Assembly: GCF_003130585.1 (NCBI RefSeq)
Contig: NZ_QFKX01000002.1
Location: 434,001-498,000, forward strand
DNA: 64,000 nucleotides
Origin: Brachybacterium endophyticum
GTDB lineage: Bacteria > Actinomycetota > Actinomycetes > Actinomycetales > Dermabacteraceae
Direction: 5' to 3'
Shown in pieces: positions 9,849 to 17,131 of this stretch. The translations under genes were made by a program, and so were the position numbers. Each line of letters begins with the position of its first letter. Position 1 is the stretch's first letter. The notes below the pieces were generated by a model that was not told the DNA's origin, did not search any database, and worked only from the letters and a program-made list of their open reading frames with translations.

Positions 9849-12572
9849 GTGGAGTTCATCACCGATTTCGCCCTCGGGGACGACATCGCCGTGCTGCTGA
9901 TCGTTCTCGGCGTGCTCGCCGTCGCCGCGATCGTGCTCGGGGCGCTGATACCGCCCCGCCTGGCCCACCACGGCGCGGCGATCGCGCGGCGCCGTGCCGA
10001 GAGCCGTGAGGACACGGACGAGGCAGAGGACGAGGACGGCGTCGCTGCGCGCGCAGTCGGCGCGGACGAGGATCCCGACGACGCCGACGAGGACATCGCT
10101 CCCGCCGACGAGGACGACCCGGACCTGCTGACCGAGGAGGACTCGGACACCGGGGACCCGGCGATCGACCGCCACCTGGGCAGCCGTCTGGGCTCCCTCG
10201 TCACCAGCGCCACGGTCGTCGCCACCTGGGTCGGCGTCCCCGCGGCGCTGCTGCTCCTGCTGGTGCCCGGCTCGACCGACGTGCGCGTCCTGCGCCTGGG
10301 CTTCTTCCTCGTCGGCCTGATGGCGGGACCCCTCGCCGCCTGGCGTGCGAGCGGCATGATGATGAGCGCCTTCGGCATCGCCCCGAGCGACCGCCCCCGG
10401 GCGATCTCCCGCTTCGGCGGCCTGTTCGTCGCCTCCTCGCTGGGCATCGCCGCCCTCCCGATCGCGCTGGCCCTGTACTTCATGCACCAGGCGGCGGCCT
10501 CCCCGCTGATCGCCTACGCCGCGGGTGCCGCGGTCTTCGCGCTCGCCCTGCACGCGATCGCCTCCCTCGCCCACACCACCGGGCACGCCGCCACCATGCT
10601 CGTCGGCTCCGACGAGAACGAGATCCACGCCGAGGACGAGACCAACCCCGGCGGCCCCCACCTGCGCCTCGCCCAGGTGCTGCGCCGCGGGCCCGCCCGC
10701 AGCGCGACGCTGGTCGCGCTCACCGCGGCCCTGACCGCGGCGAGCGTGCGCGTGTCGGTGCCCGTCTTCGGCGCCCAGGGGATCGGCGTGACCGTGCTGG
10801 GTCTCGCCGTCGCCATCGCCGTGGCGCTCGCCGTCGCCGTGTTCCCGCACCTCGGCCGCGCGGGCCGCGAGCGCACGGCCCTGCGGGCCGGCCAGCTCGT
10901 GCCCGCCCTGCTGAGCGTCGGCGGGATGGTCGCGGGCGTCGCCCTCTGGCTGCCCTCGGCCTACAAGGGCCTGCGCTTCGACTCCGTCGGGCTGGGGCAG
11001 TTCACCGACAAGGCCATCACCGGATCGGACAAGCCCGTCGCGCGCTCGGAGATCGTGGGGCAGATCGAGTCGGCGATCGGCGACATGTCGCAGTGGATCT
11101 CCTCGACCGACGAGTCGCAGTACGCCACGACGTTCCTGAACACGCTCACGCTGTACAAGACCCACCCGCAGGTGCTCGCGGCCCTCGCGATCGCGAGCGG
11201 CGCGATCATCACGCTCGCGGCGCAGCTGATCGTCTCGCGGGTGCTGAACCCGCACGAGGCCACCGCCCTGCGCGCCGCCCGCAGCAGCCGCACGGGCGGC
11301 GCCCTCGGGGCCGTCACCGTGCTGGGCAGCGCCGCCCTCGCGACCTCCGGCATCCTCGCCCTCGGCGGGCTCGTGCTCGCGGTGGTGACCGTGCTCGCCG
11401 CCGGCGTCACCAGCCTCGCGCTCTCGCTCGTCGCCTTCGCGGGCGTGGGCGGCCTCGTGGTGATCGCCGCGAGCTCCGCGCTGCACACCTCCGGTGCCTT
11501 CGCGGACCGTCCGGGGACCGCCGAGCCGTGGCGCGCCGCCAGCCGCACCGGCGGCGCCGAGACCGCCGTCGGCATCCAGGTCGCCAGCGCGCTGGCCGCG
11601 CTGCCGTTCCTCTCCACGATCGTCGGCGCGGTCGCCGGCGCGGACCGCGCCAAGACCGTGTGGGAGGACCGTGCCCTGCACGCCCTCACCCCCGACTCGA
11701 CGGCCGTGCTGGGCGGCATCGCGCTCGCCCTGATCACCCTCGTGCTGATCGCCTCCACCCTCCTGCACGGCCTGCGCCGCCTGGGCGTCGCCTCGGTGGT
11801 CGAGACCCGCACCGCGATCCTCGATCAGCGCGAGAGCGTCGACTTCGTGGACCTCGGGACGACCTCGCGCCGGGCCGCCCTCGCGCCGGTCGCGATCTCC
11901 GCCCTGATGCCCGTCGTCGCCGGCTTCGCCTTCGGCCCGTCGGCCCTGCCGGCGTACGTCGGCGGCCTCGTGCTGTTCGCGCTCGGTGCCGCCGTCTGGT
12001 CCACGATCTCGGCGGGCCTGGGCACCGCCTCGGTGCGGGTCATCGAGTCCGGCCGCTACGGCGGGCCCGGCTCCTGGGGTCACTCGGGCGCGCTGGGCAC
12101 CACGGTGCTGGTGGGCGCGCTGCGCAACGCGCTCGGCAGCTTCGTCTCGATGGCCGCGCTCGTGGGCACCCTGGTCGGCGTGCTCTCGGTGGCCTCGATG
12201 GTCAACGCGATGATCGACGGGACCAACGAGTTCCTGCGCTGGGGCGTCGCCCTGATCGCCCTGCTCGCCATCGGAGCCAGCTGGGTGTACGCGATCACCG
12301 CCGCCCAGACGGACCTCGAGGACGAGCTGGGGGAGACCTCGAAGCCCCTGTTCGCCCGGGCCGACGAGGACGAGGACGACGACGGGACCGACCCCCTGCT
12401 CATGGACTGGGACGACGAGGACGACGAGTCCGTCGCCGCCTCGCCGCGATCCCGTCGGCAGAAGGGCTCGGACCGGACGACGGCCGGCAGCGGATCGGCG
12501 CAGTCCCGCGGCTCGAAGAGCGGTGCGGGCTCCGGCAAGGGCGGGCGCGGGAAAAAGAAGAAGAAGCGCTGA
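9849..12572 (+). CDS. Degenerate membrane pyrophosphatase homologue (probable pseudoenzyme)
   Basis: A 907-aa polytopic membrane protein with about 15-16 hydrophobic segments. Several stretches line up with H+/Na+-translocating pyrophosphatase (HppA) in order. AEDETNPGG (~261-269) sits where HppA has EDDPRNPA. NPHEATALRAARSSRTGGA (~467-485) matches the PV.EIA.AS.TGPATN segment. SGAFADRPGT...AASRTGGAETAVG (~548-575) matches the D..GNTTKAVTKG loop. FVDLGTTSRRAAL...PVVAGFAFGP (~666-697) and RVIESGRYGGPGSWGHSGALG (~730-750, interrupted here) match the C-terminal third. The Asp/Lys ligands for Mg-PPi are missing at nearly every site. Extras are an acidic cytosolic insert (~50-105) and a charged tail ending GKKKKKR. 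GTG start with AGGAGA upstream. It cannot be a normal PPase by these residues; its actual job is unknown. Confidence 0.65.
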   Translation: MEFITDFALGDDIAVLLIVLGVLAVAAIVLGALIPPRLAHHGAAIARRRAESREDTDEAEDEDGVAARAVGADEDPDDADEDIAPADEDDPDLLTEEDSDTGDPAIDRHLGSRLGSLVTSATVVATWVGVPAALLLLLVPGSTDVRVLRLGFFLVGLMAGPLAAWRASGMMMSAFGIAPSDRPRAISRFGGLFVASSLGIAALPIALALYFMHQAAASPLIAYAAGAAVFALALHAIASLAHTTGHAATMLVGSDENEIHAEDETNPGGPHLRLAQVLRRGPARSATLVALTAALTAASVRVSVPVFGAQGIGVTVLGLAVAIAVALAVAVFPHLGRAGRERTALRAGQLVPALLSVGGMVAGVALWLPSAYKGLRFDSVGLGQFTDKAITGSDKPVARSEIVGQIESAIGDMSQWISSTDESQYATTFLNTLTLYKTHPQVLAALAIASGAIITLAAQLIVSRVLNPHEATALRAARSSRTGGALGAVTVLGSAALATSGILALGGLVLAVVTVLAAGVTSLALSLVAFAGVGGLVVIAASSALHTSGAFADRPGTAEPWRAASRTGGAETAVGIQVASALAALPFLSTIVGAVAGADRAKTVWEDRALHALTPDSTAVLGGIALALITLVLIASTLLHGLRRLGVASVVETRTAILDQRESVDFVDLGTTSRRAALAPVAISALMPVVAGFAFGPSALPAYVGGLVLFALGAAVWSTISAGLGTASVRVIESGRYGGPGSWGHSGALGTTVLVGALRNALGSFVSMAALVGTLVGVLSVASMVNAMIDGTNEFLRWGVALIALLAIGASWVYAITAAQTDLEDELGETSKPLFARADEDEDDDGTDPLLMDWDDEDDESVAASPRSRRQKGSDRTTAGSGSAQSRGSKSGAGSGKGGRGKKKKKR

Positions 12573-12594
12573 TCGTCCCGTCGCCCGGCGGCCG

Positions 12595-13179
12595 TCAGAC
12601 CTTCGCGCCGACCGCGCGCTGGATGAAGCGCACGAGTTCCGTCTCGTCGGTGCCCTTGGGCAGGTCCCGGCCGATCAGCATCGCGTTGATGATGCGCAGC
12701 GTCGCCTCGATGTCGAGATCGGCGGCGAAATCTCCCGTGGCGATGCCCTCCTCGAGGATCGAGCTGAGCACGCGCTCGATCAGGACCACGTGCTCGCGCA
12801 TGCGGCGGGCGATCTCGGGATCCAGGTTCACGCGGCCGCGGGTGCTGGAGAGGTGGAAGGACGAGCTCAGCCCCAGCTGCGTGCGCACGTACAGCTCGAT
12901 CGCCTCGATCGGCGTGGAGGCGCCGCGGATGCCCTCCTGCAGCTGATCGAGGTAGTCGCTGGTCTCGTGCATCGTGTACTCGACCAGGAGCGTGTCCTTG
13001 TCGGGGAAGTGGTTGTACATCGCCGTGCGCCCGACCTGGGCCTCCTCGGCGATCCGGGAGAAGGTGATGTCCTCGAAGGGATCCGTCGCCATGAGCTCGC
13101 CGAGAGCGGCGAAGATCTTCTCGCGCGTCCGCTCGCGATGCTCCTCCAGGGAGCCTCCGATGATCTTGGGCATGGACAT
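12595..13179 (-). CDS. TetR-family transcriptional regulator
   Basis: A 194-aa DNA-binding repressor. The N-terminal HTH (residues ~18-65) reads REKIFAALGELMATDPFEDITF, interrupted, then RIAEEAQVGRTAMYNHFPDKDTLL; the recognition helix is in VGRTAMYNHF. The C-terminal ligand domain (70-194) is not diagnostic. The start is either 13179 or the ATG two codons later; neither has a strong Shine-Dalgarno. It converges on the pyrophosphatase-like gene, 22 bp apart, and is divergent from the small conserved protein at 13252. Ligand unknown. Confidence 0.88.
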   Translation of the reverse strand: MSMPKIIGGSLEEHRERTREKIFAALGELMATDPFEDITFSRIAEEAQVGRTAMYNHFPDKDTLLVEYTMHETSDYLDQLQEGIRGASTPIEAIELYVRTQLGLSSSFHLSSTRGRVNLDPEIARRMREHVVLIERVLSSILEEGIATGDFAADLDIEATLRIINAMLIGRDLPKGTDETELVRFIQRAVGAKV

Positions 13180-13204
13180 ATTCTTGCACCGTGTCAGCTC
13201 GATT

Positions 13205-13251
13205 CCGCCCGTGAGCGTGAACTTCGCTCCGGGCGGACTAGACTCACCGGC
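13205..13251 (+). promoter_or_regulatory. Dyad plus leaderless promoter for the 13252 gene
   Basis: A hairpin-forming dyad, CCGCCCG-T-GAGCG, loop TGAACTT, CGCTC-CGGGCGG (13205-13236), lies in the -35 area. A TAGACT -10 box at 13239-13244 is followed by seven bases and then the GTG start, so the transcript would be leaderless. The dyad could also be an operator for the divergent TetR gene. Confidence 0.5.
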
Positions 13252-13689
13252 GTGATCGACGTGGACATCGCCCGCCGCCTCCGGGACTTCGGCCTGTCAT
13301 GGGACCCTGCCGAGGGCGACCGCTTCGCGATCGACGTGCCCGATCTGCGCGAGCAGACCTTCCTGCTCTCCTCGATGGTGGTCGAGCCGGGGCGCGGCCG
13401 CCGGGGCGAGCCCCTCCTGAAGTTCAACGGCACCACCGAGTGGGCGCTCGACTCGATCGAGGAGGGCGAGGCGGTCTGGATCCCCCGGGAGGACCAGCTG
13501 CGCGATGCTCTCGGCGAGACCTTCGTCGGCCTGCGTCGTGAGCGCTCCGAGTCCGGGCGTGAGGTCCACGTGGTCTCCCTCGCCGGACCCGAGGAGCCGC
13601 GGGAGATCCGCGCCGGCCGCGCCGAGGACGCCTATGCGGGAGCGCTGCTGGTGCAGCTCGAGGAGCGTGCGCACCACGGGGGGAGCTGA
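13252..13689 (+). CDS. Conserved actinobacterial hypothetical protein
   Basis: 145 aa, soluble, acidic. Recognisable landmarks are IARRLRDFGLSWDPAEGDRF at the N-terminus, LLKFNGTTEWALDSIE in the middle and IPREDQLRDALG. Similar small proteins are widespread in actinobacteria and sometimes carry a misleading pilus-assembly label; I know of no established function. GTG start chosen because a TAGACT box lies exactly seven bases upstream (leaderless). The next reported gene downstream is convergent (VOC). Confidence 0.75.
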   Translation: MIDVDIARRLRDFGLSWDPAEGDRFAIDVPDLREQTFLLSSMVVEPGRGRRGEPLLKFNGTTEWALDSIEEGEAVWIPREDQLRDALGETFVGLRRERSESGREVHVVSLAGPEEPREIRAGRAEDAYAGALLVQLEERAHHGGS

Positions 13690-13765
13690 CGCGCGGTCAC
13701 GGCTGATCCGTGCTCACTCCAGAACGGTCCCCTTCGCCGCGATCGGTTCCTGCCTCGGCGGCTGT

Positions 13766-14212
13766 TCACCGGCCGGACGGGTTCGCGTCCTGGTCCGACG
13801 GGATGGACGTCGGCCGGGCGGCGAACCGCTGCCGGGCATCCTCGGTGACGGGGGAGAACAGGTTCACGAGATTGCCGTCCGGATCGCGCAGCAGCGCGGA
13901 GCGGTTCCCCCACGGCATGTCGGTCGGCTCCTGGACCCAGGACCCGACGTGCGGGCGTAGCCGCGCGACCTCCGCGTCGACGTCCTGGACGCGCAGCTCG
14001 AGGATCGCCGTGCGATTGGAGGCGGCCTGGGCGACGTCCTCCCCGAACAGGGCGAGAGTCTGCGTGTGCCCGATCGCGAGGGTGGCCAGCGGCGTCACGA
14101 ACTCGGCGAAGACCGGCGCGGGCCGGGAGGCGGGAACGCCCGTCACCTGCTCGTAGAACGTGACCATGCGGTCCAGGTCGTCGGTGATGAGGCGGACGGA
14201 TGCGAACTCCAT
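13766..14212 (-). CDS. VOC/glyoxalase-bleomycin-resistance family protein
   Basis: A 148-aa single-module protein of the vicinal-oxygen-chelate superfamily: strand VRLITDDLDRMVTFYEQVTG opens the first beta-alpha-beta-beta-beta unit, and LLRDPDGNLVNLFSP closes the second. Members are metal-dependent dioxygenases, isomerases or drug binders; nothing here selects one. The start is placed at ATG 14212 because GAGGAG lies six bases upstream. It is divergent from a TetR gene with a perfect 11-bp inverted repeat between them, so TetR control is likely. Confidence 0.85.
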   Translation of the reverse strand: MEFASVRLITDDLDRMVTFYEQVTGVPASRPAPVFAEFVTPLATLAIGHTQTLALFGEDVAQAASNRTAILELRVQDVDAEVARLRPHVGSWVQEPTDMPWGNRSALLRDPDGNLVNLFSPVTEDARQRFAARPTSIPSDQDANPSGR

Positions 14213-14248
14213 GAGCTTCTCCTCGGAGCGGAACGGTCTGGGGCCGGG

Positions 14249-14323
14249 CGACGTGACGAGCAGTGGCGTGACGACCAATGGCGTGACGACCAAGGAGGTG
14301 ACGATCCGTGGCGAGGTGATCTG
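14249..14323. repeat. Five 15-bp tandem repeats in the VOC leader
   Basis: Units at 14249, 14264, 14279, 14294 and 14309; the second and third are identical (TGGCGTGACGACCAA) and the others diverged. They lie between the VOC start and the TetR operator, so they would be in the VOC 5' leader. Confidence 0.7.
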
Positions 14324-14344
14324 CGTCGGCCCGGTGCGGTAGAA

Positions 14345-14367
14345 CGCTACGCTACTGTAGCGTAGCG
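14345..14367. promoter_or_regulatory. Perfect 11-bp inverted repeat, probable TetR operator
   Basis: CGCTACGCTAC-T-GTAGCGTAGCG is perfectly symmetric. It is 43 bp upstream of the TetR start at 14410 and 133 bp upstream of the VOC start, in the shared promoter region. TetR regulators typically bind such short-spaced palindromes. Confidence 0.75.
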
Positions 14368-14409
14368 ATACGTCAAGGGTCGGGCAGATGCCGGAAGGGG
14401 CGTCGACGC

Positions 14410-15051
14410 ATGAGCGAGGAGCCGAGGGTGGGTCACGCCAACGCAACGAGCGAGACGGCGAGCGGGGCGGGGGAGCAGGGTGACGGGCTGTCGGCCCGCT
14501 CCCGCCGGTCGCGAGCCGTCATCCTCGACGCGGCCGCGGAACTCCTGGTCGACGGGGGAGTGGGTGGGTTCACCGTCGACGCGGTCTCGCGCCGATCCGG
14601 CGTCGCCAAGACGACGATCTACCGTCACTGGCCCACGCGGGAGAGTCTCGTCCTGGATGCCTGCGCGCGTCTCGACGCCGAGTACGACGTGCCGGACACC
14701 GGGACCCTCGGGCAGGACCTCCGGGCCTTCGCGGGGGACATCGCCGGGATGCTCCAGGAGGCGGAGTGGGCCTCGGTGCTCCCCTCGATCGTCGATGCGG
14801 CCGAGCGCAGCAGCGAGTTCGCGGCGCTGCACGCGGAGATCCAGCGCCGGCACGCGGCGCCGGTGACGGTCATGCTCGAGCGTGCGATCGCACGTGGCGA
14901 GCTCGACGCGGAGCCGGAGTCGACCGTGGTCGCCGCCTCGATCCTGGGGCCGCTCTTCTATCGCCGATGGTTCTCGCGCGAGCCGCTGGACGAGGGTTTC
15001 CTCGACACGGTCGTGCGGCAGGCGGTCGGGGGTGTCGGGGCTCGGCTCTGA
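14410..15051 (+). CDS. TetR/AcrR-family regulator (probably controls the divergent VOC gene)
   Basis: 213 aa. The HTH spans residues ~33-80: SRAVILDAAAELLVDGGVGG then VDAVSRRSGVAKTTIYRHWPTRESLV, with the recognition helix at AKTTIYRHW. The C-terminal domain (TetR_C_11-like by its DLRAFAGDIAGML and FYRRWFSREPLDEGF segments) is the ligand/dimerisation part. The first ~30 residues are Gly/Glu-rich and probably disordered. The strong palindrome upstream argues for autoregulation. Confidence 0.88.
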   Translation: MSEEPRVGHANATSETASGAGEQGDGLSARSRRSRAVILDAAAELLVDGGVGGFTVDAVSRRSGVAKTTIYRHWPTRESLVLDACARLDAEYDVPDTGTLGQDLRAFAGDIAGMLQEAEWASVLPSIVDAAERSSEFAALHAEIQRRHAAPVTVMLERAIARGELDAEPESTVVAASILGPLFYRRWFSREPLDEGFLDTVVRQAVGGVGARL

Positions 15052-15056
15052 CCATG

Positions 15057-15119
<63 letters not shown>

Positions 15120-15156
15120 GGTGACCCGGGATCCTGGAGCTGGAAGCCGGACAGCA

Positions 15157-15190
15157 AGAAGCTCCCCGGACGATCGTCCGGGGAGCTTCT
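15157..15190. terminator. Bidirectional terminator (34-bp perfect palindrome)
   Basis: AGAAGCTCCCCGGACGA followed directly by its exact reverse complement. It lies between the convergent TetR gene and tRNA-Gly and can end both transcripts. Confidence 0.8.
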
Positions 15191-15212
15191 GTCGTGCCGC
15201 TTCGGCGCGCGG

Positions 15213-15283
15213 AGCGGGTGACGGGAATCGAACCCGCGCTGTCAGCTTGGGAAGCTGAAGTTCTACCATTGAACTACACCCGC
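15213..15283 (-). tRNA. tRNA-Gly (anticodon CCC)
   Basis: The minus strand folds as a 71-nt cloverleaf: acceptor GCGGGTG/CACCCGC, D-arm with AATGGTA, anticodon stem TCAGC/GCTGA with loop TTCCCAA, and T-loop GGTTCGATTCC. The loop places CCC at positions 34-36, reading GGG codons. CCA is not encoded. The palindromic terminator follows at 15190. Confidence 0.93.
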
Positions 15284-15484
15284 GTATCCGTCTCGACCTG
15301 CTGGAACATGCCATCGGCGAGGCGAACGGGGTCCAGCATAGCGTGCGATGGGCGCCCATGCGAAAACGCCCGCGGACCGCTGCCGCGCACGTCACGCGTG
15401 CGCGGCGGAATCGGTGGCCGGGCGGCGTGGGATCCGCCGGGGGACTGCCGGTGGGACCGGTGCCGCCCGCGCCCGGGCTCCCGA

Positions 15485-15496
15485 TAGGCTGGCCCC
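15485..15496 (+). promoter_or_regulatory. Leaderless -10 element for dcd
   Basis: TAGGCT at 15485-15490 is followed by six bases and the GTG start of dcd, with no Shine-Dalgarno. Confidence 0.5.
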
Positions 15497-16102
15497 GTGC
15501 TGCTGAGCGACAACGACATCCGAGCCGAGATCGACGGCGGTCGCGTCCGCCTGGACCCGTTCGACCCCGAGATGGTGCAGCCGGCCTCCGTGGACGTGCG
15601 CATCGACCGGTTCTTCCGGCTCTTCGACAATCACAAGTACGCGATGATCGACCCCGCGGTCGAGCAGTCGGGACTCACTCGCGAGGTCGCGGTCGACCCC
15701 GAGGAGCCGTACATGCTGCACCCGGGGGAGTTCGTGCTCGCCTCCACGTACGAGCAGGTCACCCTGCCGGAGGACGTCGCCGCGCGCCTCGAGGGCAAGA
15801 GCTCGCTGGGGCGACTGGGCCTGCTCACCCACTCCACCGCGGGCTTCATCGACCCCGGGTTCACCGGGCACATCACCCTCGAGCTCTCGAACATGGCGAC
15901 CCTCCCCGTCGCGCTGTGGCCGGGCATGAAGATCGGCCAGCTGTGCTTCTTCCGCCTGTCCTCCGCGGCGCAGAGCCCCTACGGCAGCGAGGGCAACCTC
16001 AATCGCTACAGCGGCCAGCGCGGGCCCACCGCTTCCCGCTCCCACCTGAACTTCCACCGCACCCTGATCCCCGTGGAGCGTGAGGCGACCGATGGTCGCT
16101 GA
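15497..16102 (+). CDS. dcd: dCTP deaminase (possibly bifunctional dCTP deaminase/dUTPase)
   Basis: 201 aa. It deaminates dCTP to dUTP, and in mycobacterial relatives goes on to dUMP, supplying thymidylate synthesis. Seen: [18 protein letters not shown]-terminus, [20 protein letters not shown] with the phosphate-binding S-S-x-x-R, catalytic E129 in HITLELSN, and the C-terminal lid [16 protein letters not shown]. The T-A pair in HSTAGF resembles the bifunctional actinobacterial type. GTG start supported by a leaderless -10 box. It overlaps the next gene by 11 bases. Confidence 0.95.
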   Translation: MLLSDNDIRAEIDGGRVRLDPFDPEMVQPASVDVRIDRFFRLFDNHKYAMIDPAVEQSGLTREVAVDPEEPYMLHPGEFVLASTYEQVTLPEDVAARLEGKSSLGRLGLLTHSTAGFIDPGFTGHITLELSNMATLPVALWPGMKIGQLCFFRLSSAAQSPYGSEGNLNRYSGQRGPTASRSHLNFHRTLIPVEREATDGR

Positions 16103-16976
16103 GCAGGCGACCTCCGAGGAGATCGCCTCGCACCGACTCCAGCTGCCCCACGGCACGCCCGCGGAGTCGGTGCTGATGATGGTCCGCAACGTGATCCCCC
16201 GCGCCGAGATCGCCGACGGCGTCATCGACCTCGGTGACGGTGCCGTGCTGGAGGAGGACGCTCGTCGGCCGGCTCGCTGGACGCTTCGCACGCCGCGGAT
16301 CCGTGACACCGAGCCGGCATCCGGGCGCCCCGATTCCCATGGGTACGGCCGTGCCTTCGCCGAGGGCATGCCGTACGGCCAGGAGCACGCGATGCTCGAC
16401 CTGATCTGGTCGCTCGCGCGGCGCCTGGAGGGGGCCGTGGTCACCGACTCCCACCATCGGCTCGAGCCGCATCCCTGTCACGTCCGCGATCTCACGGTGA
16501 CCAGCCCGCACGCGCTCGACCCCGAGGATCTGCTCGAGCTGCTGCACGCTGTCGAGGCAGACGCGCAGCTGGTCCGTCCGCCGGCCGGCGCGGAGACCAC
16601 GAGCTTCGTGGTGCGCATCCCGCTCGGTGTGCCCGAGACGGGGGCGGGGATCCGGACCTCGGGGGCCGGGTCCGTGCTGATCGACGCCGACGAGGACGAG
16701 CCCGAGGAGGAGATCCACGTGCGCGTGGGCCCCACGGGCGCGCCCACCGCCCTCGGGGCGCTGCCCTGGCTCGAGGACGCAGTGGATTACGCGATCGTGC
16801 ATCTCCCGCTCGACGAGGCCGAGAACGAGACCGATCTGCCCGACGCCGCGACCGCAGAGCGGTGGGCGGAGATCTACCGGCGCATCGGACGGATCGCCGG
16901 CGTGCTCGCCGAGACCGTCGGCGGGTACGTGACCGACCTCGAGGGGTTCCTGGTCGATCCGGCTGATCTGGCGTGA
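16092..16976 (+). CDS. Conserved hypothetical protein coupled to dcd
   Basis: 294 aa, acidic, soluble, no recognised domain. The ATG at 16092 overlaps the dcd stop; a GTG four codons earlier is the alternative. The N-terminal half has a basic patch ([14 protein letters not shown]), then [23 protein letters not shown] and [14 protein letters not shown], and the C-terminus has [22 protein letters not shown]. Overlap with dcd suggests co-expression, but I can support no link to nucleotide metabolism beyond that. Confidence 0.7.
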   Translation: MVAEQATSEEIASHRLQLPHGTPAESVLMMVRNVIPRAEIADGVIDLGDGAVLEEDARRPARWTLRTPRIRDTEPASGRPDSHGYGRAFAEGMPYGQEHAMLDLIWSLARRLEGAVVTDSHHRLEPHPCHVRDLTVTSPHALDPEDLLELLHAVEADAQLVRPPAGAETTSFVVRIPLGVPETGAGIRTSGAGSVLIDADEDEPEEEIHVRVGPTGAPTALGALPWLEDAVDYAIVHLPLDEAENETDLPDAATAERWAEIYRRIGRIAGVLAETVGGYVTDLEGFLVDPADLA

Positions 16977-17131
16977 TACCGGGCTGAGCAGGCCTGACGC
17001 GCCGCTGTCGGGCGGGGAGGCCCCGTCGATCGTGCTGCGGGGACCGCCTCGCCGAAAGCGTGACGCAGTTCACACCTGTGCTGTCCACTCCGACGGCTTC
17101 GTTTGTCGGACCCCCCGAGGAGCATGGCTCC

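Noticed and set aside
14249-14323. CRISPR-like array
   Set aside because: Units are 15 bp with no spacers, and there are no cas genes.
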